Shown here piece after piece: positions 1 to 6,456 of a DNA stretch of 14,606 nt; the stretch's first letter is position 1, and every line of letters starts with the position of its first letter. The translations under genes and the position numbers were made by a program. The stretch is from CAYJGN01 sp964369635. GTDB lineage: Bacteria > Bacillota > Clostridia > Oscillospirales > Ruminococcaceae. The notes under the pieces were generated by a model, which did not search any database, was not told the origin of the DNA, and saw only the letters and a list, made by a program, of their open reading frames with translations. The stretch is from NCBI GenBank assembly GCA_964369635.1, contig CAYJGN010000047.1, positions 1 to 14,606 of the forward strand, in the 5' to 3' direction.

Positions 1-1220
1 ACTATCTCAGTGCTATGCTCTCGCTCAAAATCAGCAGGAGTTGCTGAAACATATATTATCTTATCGGTTTTATCATAAAATTCATCAAACCGAAGAGGTC
101 TGTTGTCAAAAGCAGACGGCAGACGAAAACCATAATCAATTAAGTTCTTCTTTCTTGAATAATCTCCGCCATACATTCCACGCACCTGCGGCAATGAAAC
201 ATGGCTCTCATCAACTATAAGAAGAAAATCTTTCTTAAAGAAGTCGAGCAAAGTATGCGGCGTACTCCCAGGTTCTCTTCGAGATAAAACCCTTGAATAG
301 TTCTCTATTCCGCTGCAAAAACCAACCTCTGCGAGCATCTCCATATCATAGAGGACGCGCTCTTGTATTCTCTGCGCTTCAATTAGCTTTTCATCCTCTT
401 TAAAGAATTTGACCCGCTCCCACATCTCAGCCTCAATATCTGCAATAGCCTCTTTCATCTTATCAGGCGGTACTATAAAGTGGGTCGCTGGGAAGATAGA
501 GATATATGTTACAGATGCTTTCACTTCACCAGTGACAATATTGATTTCAGATATCCTCTCAATCTCATCACCCCAAAATTCAACTCGGATGCCGATATCG
601 TTTGTATAGGCTGGCAGAATTTCCACAACATCTCCACGCACCCTGAATTTATTACGGGTAAAATTGATATCATTTCGCTCATATTGAATAGAAACAAGCC
701 GCGCAAGCAGCTCATCGCGCTCTATTTTCATCCCTGTTCGGACAGTAACCACCATCGTTTTATAATCAATTGGGTCACCAAGCGAATATATACAAGAAAC
801 AGACGCTACAACAATAACATCCTCCCGCTCTGAAACAGAGCTTGTTGCGCTGTGTCGAAGTCTGTCTATCTCATCGTTAATGCTGCTGTCCTTCTCTATA
901 TAGGTATCAGTCCCTGGTATATATGCTTCTGGTTGATAATAGTCGTAGTATGATACGAAATACTCAACAGCATTCTCCGGAAAAAACTCACGAAGCTCAC
1001 CGCATAACTGGGCAGCGAGAGTTTTGTTATGAGCTAAAACTAATGTTGGCTTTCCATATCTCTCGATAACATTTGCCATTGTAAATGTTTTTCCAGAACC
1101 AGTAACACCAAGCAGTGTCTGCTCTTTTGCACCTTTTTCAAGGTTTTCGTGTAGTTTATCTATTGCCTGTGGTTGGTCACCTGTTGGAATATAATCCGAA
1201 ACAAGTTTAAATTTTCCCAT
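1..1220 (-). CDS. uvrB: UvrABC excinuclease subunit B, N-terminal ~406 residues (runs off the left edge)
   Basis: Nucleotide excision repair helicase-like subunit that receives damaged DNA from UvrA and positions UvrC. The reading frame is open from the ATG at 1220-1218 to base 1 and starts MGKFKLVSDYIPTGDQPQ. Visible features: Walker A GVTGSGKT at residues 38-45, the tyrosine-rich beta-hairpin that clamps DNA (SYYDYYQPEAY, about 90-100), and the Walker B/DExH motif DESH at 337-340, all at the spacing expected for UvrB. The usual length is about 660-670 residues, so helicase motifs IV-VI and the UvrC-binding C-terminus lie outside the window. Its ATG overlaps the radC stop by one base (TAATG), and no separate ribosome binding site dominates, so translational coupling to radC is likely. 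The truncation is only the window edge. Confidence 0.97.
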   Translation of the reverse strand, partial: MGKFKLVSDYIPTGDQPQAIDKLHENLEKGAKEQTLLGVTGSGKTFTMANVIERYGKPTLVLAHNKTLAAQLCGELREFFPENAVEYFVSYYDYYQPEAYIPGTDTYIEKDSSINDEIDRLRHSATSSVSEREDVIVVASVSCIYSLGDPIDYKTMVVTVRTGMKIERDELLARLVSIQYERNDINFTRNKFRVRGDVVEILPAYTNDIGIRVEFWGDEIERISEINIVTGEVKASVTYISIFPATHFIVPPDKMKEAIADIEAEMWERVKFFKEDEKLIEAQRIQERVLYDMEMLAEVGFCSGIENYSRVLSRREPGSTPHTLLDFFKKDFLLIVDESHVSLPQVRGMYGGDYSRKKNLIDYGFRLPSAFDNRPLRFDEFYDKTDKIIYVSATPADFEREHSTEI

Positions 1221-1909
1221 TATCTAAATACTCCACTCTCCCGAAGGGATACATAATCATCATCGGTTACTATAATATGGTCTATTAGCGCAACTCCGAT
1301 ACTATCAAGAATTGATGCTATCGTCTTTGAGGAGTCGTAGTCGTTAGCTGATGGAAGTGCAATTCCTGAAGGATGATTGTGCGCAAGAGCTATTGATGCT
1401 GCATTAGACCTTATTGTGAAATCAACTATCTGTTTTATTGTTACCTGACTTAAATTCACTATACCTTTTGCTATTTTTTCGCATTTTAATAATCTACCTA
1501 AATTATCAAAAGCCGCTCCATAAACACATTCAACATTCTCACCAATAAACTTCGGTAAAAAGAGCGCGCCTATCTTTGCACAGCTGTCATAGATAGTTTT
1601 GGTATTTCTATTTCCTAAAGTATAGTAGAACTTTGTCATTTCAGGGATAAATTTTATATACGAAGCGGCAACACTACCTATACCTTTAACCTTCAAAAGC
1701 TCTTCATAAGGCGCATCAAAAACAGCCTTAATAGAGCCAAATTTATTAATTAAATCGTGCGCTGTTTCATTGAGATCTTTCATTGCAATGCAATAGCCCA
1801 AAAGTATCTCCAGCGCCTCATGGTCGGCAAGCGACTCAAGTCCATTTTTAATCATCTTTTCACGCAATCTCTCTCGATGACCCCAGTGGGAATGTTTTTC
1901 TTTTTTCAT
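1220..1909 (-). CDS. radC: RadC/JAB-domain (UPF0758) protein
   Basis: 229-residue RadC-family protein. It has an N-terminal helix-hairpin-helix-like part (LLKVKGIGSVAA, about 71-82) followed by an MPN+/JAMM metalloprotease-like domain with HNHPSG (His177, His179) and the downstream Ser187 and Asp190 that complete the zinc motif. The in vivo role of RadC is unsettled: the old link to recombination repair is disputed and protease or nuclease activities have been proposed. Two in-frame ATGs are possible, at 1915 and 1909. I prefer 1909, because a G7 run (1922-1916) directly abuts the first ATG but sits 6 bases before the second. It is the first gene of a radC-uvrB unit, which fits a DNA repair context. 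Confidence 0.92.
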   Translation of the reverse strand: MKKEKHSHWGHRERLREKMIKNGLESLADHEALEILLGYCIAMKDLNETAHDLINKFGSIKAVFDAPYEELLKVKGIGSVAASYIKFIPEMTKFYYTLGNRNTKTIYDSCAKIGALFLPKFIGENVECVYGAAFDNLGRLLKCEKIAKGIVNLSQVTIKQIVDFTIRSNAASIALAHNHPSGIALPSANDYDSSKTIASILDSIGVALIDHIIVTDDDYVSLRESGVFR

Positions 1910-1931
1910 AGTCATCCCCCCCTTTTATTAT

Positions 1932-1937
1932 ATTATA
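1932..1937 (-). promoter_or_regulatory. Probable -10 of the radC-uvrB promoter
   Basis: TATAAT on the minus strand (1937-1932), about 23 bases upstream of the preferred radC start. No good -35 is seen; the T/A-tracts at 1940-1985 may act as an UP-type element shared with the divergent rlu promoter. The implied leader is very short. Confidence 0.45.
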
Positions 1938-1989
1938 AAGCAAATAAAAATTTTTTTAAAGCTATTTTTTGCTTTTTTTGCTTTTTTAG

Positions 1990-1998
1990 TGCTATAAT
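1990..1998 (+). promoter_or_regulatory. Extended -10 promoter of the pseudouridine synthase gene
   Basis: TGCTATAAT, a perfect TGn-extended -10, divergent from radC. It predicts a transcript start near 2005, leaving a short leader that carries the GGCGGGG ribosome binding site at 2017-2023. This placement supports translation starting at 2029 rather than 2260. Confidence 0.7.
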
Positions 1999-2028
1999 GA
2001 AACTATTAAAAATAAAGGCGGGGTTAAA

Positions 2029-2985
2029 ATTTTAGAGATTAAAATCAAAAAAAACGACAGTGGACAGCGAGTTGATAAATTTATATTAAAGAGCTTTCCG
2101 AAAATTTCAAGAGGTGAGCTTTTTCGGTATTTTCGAAAAAAACGTATAAAAGTTTTTGATAAAAGGATAGCTCCCGAATATATTCTATCCGAGAGCGATA
2201 TATTAAAGCTTTATATAAACGATGAGTTTTTAATTAAAAAAGAATTAAAGCACGATTTTATGCGGGCAAAAGGTCAAATTAATGCTGTATATGAAGATGA
2301 GAACATCTTGATTATAAATAAACCTGTTGGCGTTATAGTCCACGAGGATAAAAACGAATTTATAGACACCTTAATAAACCGCACAAAAAAATACCTCTTT
2401 GATAAGGGTGAATATAATCCCGAAGATGAAAACTCATTCTCCCCTGCTCTCTGCAACAGAATTGATAGAAACACCGAAGGGCTCGTTATAGCCGCTAAAA
2501 ATTTTGCCGCTCTAACTGAGATTAACAGGATAATTAAAGAGCGTGAGCTTATTAAAAAATATCTTTTAATCTGTCACGGTGCTCTCCCTAAAAAAACAGA
2601 CAAACTCACCCACTATCTTCTAAAAGATAGCGATAAAAATATGGTCTTTGCGGTTAAACCAGAGCGAGAAGGCGCACAGATAGCAATACTTCATTACAAT
2701 TTGATTGAAAAAAAGCAAAACTATTCTCTTGCTGAGGTAAAGCTCGTCACCGGGCGAACCCACCAGATAAGGGTGCAATTTAAAGCTATCGGCCACCCTC
2801 TCCTCGGTGACACAAAATATGGCAAAGCGACGACTATTGCCCAAAACAAGCTCGTCCGCCAGCAACTCTGCTCATATAGTCTGACGTTAAACCCACCTGA
2901 AAACAGCCTATTTTCTTATCTTTCAGGTCGAGAGTTTCGGATAGAAAAAGTTTCATTTTTAGATAGCGTTTGGAAGAAGATTTAA
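2029..2985 (+). CDS. RluC/RluD-family large-subunit rRNA pseudouridine synthase with S4 domain (AUU start inferred)
   Basis: Isomerises specific uridines in 23S rRNA to pseudouridine. An S4 RNA-binding domain occupies residues 1-77 (GQRVDKFILKSFPKISRGEL near the start). The catalytic domain follows, with the catalytic aspartate in NRIDRNTEGL (Asp146) and motif GRTHQIRVQF followed by GHPLLGDTKYG. The frame is open from the TAG at 1987-1989 to 2985, yet it contains no ATG, GTG or TTG before the ATG at 2260, which would remove the whole S4 domain. An ATT at 2029 lies 5 bases after GGCGGGG (2017-2023), and starting there gives 318 residues, the usual family length. I therefore infer an AUU start; a sequencing error creating it cannot be excluded. 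The gene has its own promoter and a terminator directly after the stop. Which uridine it modifies cannot be told. Confidence 0.85.
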   Translation: MLEIKIKKNDSGQRVDKFILKSFPKISRGELFRYFRKKRIKVFDKRIAPEYILSESDILKLYINDEFLIKKELKHDFMRAKGQINAVYEDENILIINKPVGVIVHEDKNEFIDTLINRTKKYLFDKGEYNPEDENSFSPALCNRIDRNTEGLVIAAKNFAALTEINRIIKERELIKKYLLICHGALPKKTDKLTHYLLKDSDKNMVFAVKPEREGAQIAILHYNLIEKKQNYSLAEVKLVTGRTHQIRVQFKAIGHPLLGDTKYGKATTIAQNKLVRQQLCSYSLTLNPPENSLFSYLSGREFRIEKVSFLDSVWKKI

Positions 2986-2990
2986 TGCAC

Positions 2991-3025
2991 AAAAAAATAT
3001 CTGAGAATTTACTCAGATATTTTTT
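2991..3025. terminator. Bidirectional rho-independent terminator
   Basis: Stem ATATCTGAG (2997-3005) / CTCAGATAT (3012-3020), 6-base loop, flanked by A6 on the left and T5 on the right, so it can end both the plus-strand rlu transcript and the convergent minus-strand desulfoferrodoxin transcript. Confidence 0.9.
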
Positions 3026-3030
3026 AATTC

Positions 3031-3414
3031 TTAAATAGTAGTCATCCAAAGGCCGTGGAGATTGCAGTAGGCGTAAACGGCAGTCGGCTCATCATCTACA
3101 AAGTCAAAGTAGAAAATAGGCTCTTCACCAACAGCAACTGCTTTTCTCTGCCCGCCGCTCTTAGTCTCAACATAGACAAATGTGATATAATGCTCTTCAA
3201 CCATTGGGTGCAAAACACTTCCAATAGAAACCTTTATCCCTTTTTCTGTCTTCTCAACGTATGGCAGATGCTTTTCGATTGCCGCCTCGACGGTATTCGG
3301 TTTTAGATGGGTCATAGGCTCACCGCAACATACAAGCGGTACTCCTTTATCCTTAATAAGTCCCACTAAATTCCCACAGTGCTTGCAGATATAAAACTTT
3401 GTTTTGTTTGGCAT
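3031..3414 (-). CDS. dfx: Desulfoferrodoxin (two-iron superoxide reductase)
   Basis: Reduces superoxide to hydrogen peroxide without making oxygen, a cytoplasmic defence typical of anaerobes; electrons normally come from rubredoxin. The 127-residue protein has both metal sites of the class I enzyme. The N-terminal desulforedoxin centre is Cys10, Cys13, Cys29 and Cys30. The catalytic FeN4S centre is His49, His69, His75, His120 and Cys117, with the conserved Glu47-Lys48 pair. The ATG is preceded by a perfect AAGGAGG (3426-3420). It lies 99 bases downstream of the cation antiporter on the same strand, with a strong promoter of its own in the gap but no terminator, so both independent and read-through transcription are possible. 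No PerR-like operator was recognised. Confidence 0.96.
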   Translation of the reverse strand: MPNKTKFYICKHCGNLVGLIKDKGVPLVCCGEPMTHLKPNTVEAAIEKHLPYVEKTEKGIKVSIGSVLHPMVEEHYITFVYVETKSGGQRKAVAVGEEPIFYFDFVDDEPTAVYAYCNLHGLWMTTI

Positions 3415-3469
3415 AAAAACCTCCTTCGAACTATCATTTCCCGTAATATTGGATTTATTTGCTATTTTT

Positions 3470-3497
3470 AGTATATCACATAGGAAACTCGTGTCAA
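3470..3497 (-). promoter_or_regulatory. Strong promoter of desulfoferrodoxin
   Basis: On the minus strand: -35 TTGACA (3497-3492), 16-base spacer, extended -10 TGATATACT (hexamer 3475-3470). The predicted start is near 3463, giving a leader of about 50 bases that ends in AAGGAGG. Confidence 0.8.
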
Positions 3498-3513
3498 TAG
3501 GTAGTTTGTTTGA

Positions 3514-4431
3514 TTATCTTGTAATTATGCTAAATGTTATATATCCGATATAGACAACAACAGTAATAACGCCTTCAATAGGCTTCATCTTGCGAGAAGT
3601 TAGAACAAAGAAATAAACAAGCAGAGTTGCAATAATAACAAAGATAATATTTGTAAAGTTCGTTACAGCAATAGGCGTTATCGCTGAGGACATTCCTAAA
3701 ATAAAGAGGATATTTAGGATATTCGATCCAACAGCATTTCCAAGTGCTATTTCATTTTCCCCTCGAAGAGCCGCTACTGCGCTTGTGACAAGCTCTGGAA
3801 GCGAGGTACCAATTGCTAAGACTGTAAGACCTATTAGAGCGTCCGACATACCAAGTGCACTCGCTATCTCAACAGCACTATTGACAACTAAATCACCACC
3901 GAGTATTATAGCGCCCGCCCCAATAACTATCAATATAACACTTTTAACCATTGGAGGCGTTCCCATGCTATCTTCGAAAAACTCTTTTGTTTTATAAGCA
4001 TCTTTTATTAGATATCCTATATATCCAAAACAGAGAATAAGCATAAATAATCCGTCAAAACGAGAAAGCATACCATCAAGAGAAAGCAGAAGTAGTAGCA
4101 CTGCTGCAATCGTTGCCGCCGGGAAATCTCGTCGAACAAGTTCTTTGTTTGATTTTAGCGTGTTTATGATTGAGCAGATTCCAACAACTATCAAAAGATT
4201 AAACAGATTAGAACCTGTTATATTGCTAAGCGACAGATTATTCCTACCATTTAATGCCGCTGTAACGCTTACCGCCGCTTCTGGAAGCGATGTTCCGAGT
4301 GAGACGATAGTAAGCCCCACTATTATAGGTGGAATGCTGAATTTGCGGGCAACATTGCTGCTCCCTGAAACAAATAAATCAGCCCCTTTTATAAGCGCTG
4401 CAAGTCCTACTACTAATAATAAATAACTCAT
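3514..4431 (-). CDS. CaCA-family cation antiporter (Na+/Ca2+ exchanger-like, YrbG type)
   Basis: Integral membrane exchanger of 305 residues with the inverted-repeat architecture of the CaCA superfamily, about ten membrane segments. Both alpha repeats are intact: GLTIVSLGTSLPE (39-51) followed by GSN (73-75), and GLTVLAIGTSLPE (201-213) followed by GSN (235-237); Glu51 and Glu213 are the expected cation ligands. The ATG is preceded by GGAGG (4440-4436). Its leader carries a yybP-ykoY-type riboswitch, which senses Mn2+ in characterised cases, so export of manganese (or Mn together with Ca) is a better guess here than Ca2+ alone. Family membership is clear; the transported ion is an inference from the regulation. 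Confidence 0.93.
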   Translation of the reverse strand: MSYLLLVVGLAALIKGADLFVSGSSNVARKFSIPPIIVGLTIVSLGTSLPEAAVSVTAALNGRNNLSLSNITGSNLFNLLIVVGICSIINTLKSNKELVRRDFPAATIAAVLLLLLSLDGMLSRFDGLFMLILCFGYIGYLIKDAYKTKEFFEDSMGTPPMVKSVILIVIGAGAIILGGDLVVNSAVEIASALGMSDALIGLTVLAIGTSLPELVTSAVAALRGENEIALGNAVGSNILNILFILGMSSAITPIAVTNFTNIIFVIIATLLVYFFVLTSRKMKPIEGVITVVVYIGYITFSIITR

Positions 4432-4443
4432 ATTCCTCCAAAT

Positions 4444-4480
4444 AAAAAAGACTTATACCGCAAAAAGCAATATAAGTCTT
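4444..4480 (-). terminator. Riboswitch expression-platform terminator
   Basis: On the minus strand AAGACTTATA (4480-4471) pairs perfectly with TATAAGTCTT (4457-4448) around a 13-base loop, with the U-tract continuing to 4444. Its left arm contains the 3' strand of aptamer helix P1 (4476-4469), so terminator and folded aptamer are mutually exclusive: ligand binding should switch expression on. It ends only 4-5 bases before the antiporter ribosome binding site. Confidence 0.88.
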
Positions 4481-4565
4481 GTCATTTAAAATGCAACCGG
4501 TTTTCCTAAAAAAACGCGTTGACGATTACATTACGCAACATATGCGTTGACTACTCCCCCACACT
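4469..4565 (-). promoter_or_regulatory. yybP-ykoY-type (Mn2+) riboswitch aptamer
   Basis: Leader RNA of the antiporter gene. Reading the minus strand, the hallmarks occur in order. GGGGAGUAG (4559-4551) is followed by the P2 hairpin ACGCA/UGCGU. P3 is UGUAA/UUGCA, enclosing the conserved UCGUCAA on one side and CCGG on the other. A short AU-rich P4 leads into the conserved CAAGAC (4481-4476). P1 can be drawn as AGUGUGGG (4565-4558) with CUUAUAUU (4476-4469): eight consecutive pairs, several of them G-U. This follows the pattern I remember for the crystallised L. lactis element. Known members bind Mn2+ and turn on metal exporters. Covariance-model scoring is needed for a formal call. Confidence 0.85.
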
Positions 4566-4570
4566 CTTTT

Positions 4571-4602
4571 ATTATATTAACAACTAATCTAACTATTGTC
4601 AA
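4571..4602 (-). promoter_or_regulatory. Promoter of the riboswitch/antiporter transcript
   Basis: Minus strand TTGACA (4602-4597) and TATAAT (4576-4571). The spacing is 20, longer than ideal; an alternative -10, TAATAT (4579-4574), gives 17. Either one starts transcription at or just before the P1 helix of the riboswitch. Confidence 0.55.
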
Positions 4603-4693
4603 TAGCGAAGACGCTGCATATCTATATTTTATAGCTATTTTACGCAGAATATACAATTCATATCATAAAATCCGATACAACCTTTGCAATAGA

Positions 4694-4702
4694 TGGTATA
4701 AT
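4694..4702 (+). promoter_or_regulatory. Extended -10 promoter of the radical SAM gene
   Basis: TGGTATAAT on the plus strand, a consensus TGn-extended -10 with a poor -35 (GATACA, 4674-4679). It is 31 bases upstream of the ATG at 4733 and divergent from the riboswitch promoter. Confidence 0.65.
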
Positions 4703-4732
4703 AATTATATTACAATAAACAATAGGAGCATT

Positions 4733-6397
4733 ATGAAAATCTTACTTGTATCGACAAATTCAAAATATATCCACTCTTCTCTTGCAGTTCACTATCTAAA
4801 AGCATCCGTCGATTTTTTAGACATAGAGATTTTAGAAACGACAATAAAAGAAGATAAAGAAAAACTTCTAAAAAAAATCCTTTCAAAAAATGCCGACATA
4901 ATCGGCTTTTCCTGCTATATTTGGAACATATCATATCTTCAGTCTACCTTTAAAGAGATAAAAAGACATAATCCAAAAACTAAAATTCTTTTAGGTGGCC
5001 CAGAAGTTAGCTATAATCCCTCAGAAGTTTTCAAAGATAACCCATCGGTTGACTATATTATCTGCGGCGAGGGAGAAGAGCCTTTTTACAAATTTGCATC
5101 AGCAGTTTTTAAAAACAACAGTTTTGATGACCACAGTTTCTATGATATCGAAGGATTTTGCTCGAATAGCCATATTTCACAGCCGTTTGTTTCAAAAGAT
5201 GAGCCGCCAAATCCATATACCGATGAATATTTCGAGCTTTTAAATGGACGGATTGCCTATATCGAGTCGAGCAGGGGTTGTCCTTTTAGTTGCAGTTTTT
5301 GTCTCTCAGGTGAGAGCTGTGGCGTTCGTTTTTTTGAGCTGAACAGTCTATTTACCAATTTAGAGAGATTAACGAAAAGCGGCTGCAAGACTATAAAGTT
5401 TGTAGACAGAACCTTTAATGCCAATATAAAAAGAACAATTATAATATTAAAGCATATAATTGATAACTACAAAAAAGAAACTGACGTTTGCTTTCATTTT
5501 GAAATTGCCGCCGATATCCTCACCGATGAAATCATAGAATTATTTAATAGCGCACCAGCGGGACTTTTTCAAGTTGAGGCCGGTATACAGAGCATAAATG
5601 AAGATACACTCAAAGCAGTTCGCCGCAAAACCTGCACAAAAACGCTACTGCGCAACCTTACGCGGCTAATAGAGCCTCGCAATCTACATGTACATATTGA
5701 CTTAATTGCAGGATTGCCTCTTGAGGATAAGAGAAGTTTTATCGAAGGATTTAACAGAGTTTATACTCTAAAACCCGATATGCTCCAACTTGGGTTTCTA
5801 AAGCTTCTTCACGGCAGTTTTCTTGAGAAAAACAGCGAATTTGCAAAGTTTGATAAAAGTCCGCCATATTGCGTAATCGAAACAGATTTTCTAAGTCGCG
5901 ATGATTTAAGTGAGCTTGAGGCGGTTGAATACGCGGTAGACAAGCTATATAACAGCGCAAGATTTGAAAAACTTCTGCTCGGCGCAACTCCTTTTTTTGA
6001 AAGTCCTTATGAGATGTTTCTATTATTCGCGAAATCTGTACCGCCGATTTTCAAAGAAGGTCTCGAAGATTTTTTTACAAGGACTTTTGAATATTTCAGC
6101 AGTGTTATCGGTCGTGATAAAGCGCTTGAATTATTAAAGGAAGATTGGATTTTATCAAATCGCAAAGGCGCCTTGCCACAGGCTCTAAAACAAGAAAATA
6201 TGGGTATTTTGCTGCGTGAAATTGATAAAATTGAAGGGTTGCGACGAAAAAAAGGCGTTAAACGAGCCGCGATAGCGCTTTTTCTTCAAGAAAAAATCTT
6301 ATATGTTGACTACACGCAAAAAAATCCCATCACAAATAGATATAAAGGAAACTACATACCACTTAATAAGGATATTCGCGATAAAATACTAATATAA
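4733..6397 (+). CDS. B12-binding-domain radical SAM protein, DUF4080 type
   Basis: 554-residue cytoplasmic enzyme. Residues 1-125 form a cobalamin-binding Rossmann-like domain (starts MKILLVSTNSKYIHSSL; LLGGPEVSYNP and ICGEGEEPFYKF towards its end). The radical SAM core follows with Cys183, Cys187 and Cys190 (RGCPFSCSFC) for the 4Fe-4S cluster, and IDLIAGLPLE further on. The C-terminal part, about 350-550, resembles DUF4080. The cobalamin-binding motif DxHxxG of methionine synthase is absent, as is usual for this branch. These enzymes use B12 and SAM for methyl transfers or rearrangements, but the DUF4080 substrate is unknown. The frame is open further upstream (to 4547), but that stretch lies upstream of the promoter; TAGGAG (4723-4728) and the domain start fix the ATG at 4733. 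It appears monocistronic. Confidence 0.92.
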   Translation: MKILLVSTNSKYIHSSLAVHYLKASVDFLDIEILETTIKEDKEKLLKKILSKNADIIGFSCYIWNISYLQSTFKEIKRHNPKTKILLGGPEVSYNPSEVFKDNPSVDYIICGEGEEPFYKFASAVFKNNSFDDHSFYDIEGFCSNSHISQPFVSKDEPPNPYTDEYFELLNGRIAYIESSRGCPFSCSFCLSGESCGVRFFELNSLFTNLERLTKSGCKTIKFVDRTFNANIKRTIIILKHIIDNYKKETDVCFHFEIAADILTDEIIELFNSAPAGLFQVEAGIQSINEDTLKAVRRKTCTKTLLRNLTRLIEPRNLHVHIDLIAGLPLEDKRSFIEGFNRVYTLKPDMLQLGFLKLLHGSFLEKNSEFAKFDKSPPYCVIETDFLSRDDLSELEAVEYAVDKLYNSARFEKLLLGATPFFESPYEMFLLFAKSVPPIFKEGLEDFFTRTFEYFSSVIGRDKALELLKEDWILSNRKGALPQALKQENMGILLREIDKIEGLRRKKGVKRAAIALFLQEKILYVDYTQKNPITNRYKGNYIPLNKDIRDKILI

Positions 6398-6422
6398 ATA
6401 TTCAGAGCAAACCATACACTAA

Positions 6423-6456
6423 AAAACCCTGCGACGATTAATCGTCGCAGGGTTTT
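6423..6456. terminator. Bidirectional terminator, 34-base perfect palindrome
   Basis: AAAACCCTGCGACGATT (6423-6439) followed at once by its exact reverse complement (6440-6456), giving a GC-rich stem with a UUAA loop and U-tracts on both strands. It separates the convergent radical SAM and hydrogenase-GGDEF genes; the last two bases overlap the latter's stop codon region. Confidence 0.93.

Noticed and set aside
4547..4732. N-terminal extension of the radical SAM protein to 4547
   Set aside because: The extra 62 residues overlap the riboswitch and lie upstream of the likely promoter; the ATG at 4733 has a ribosome binding site and matches the domain start.
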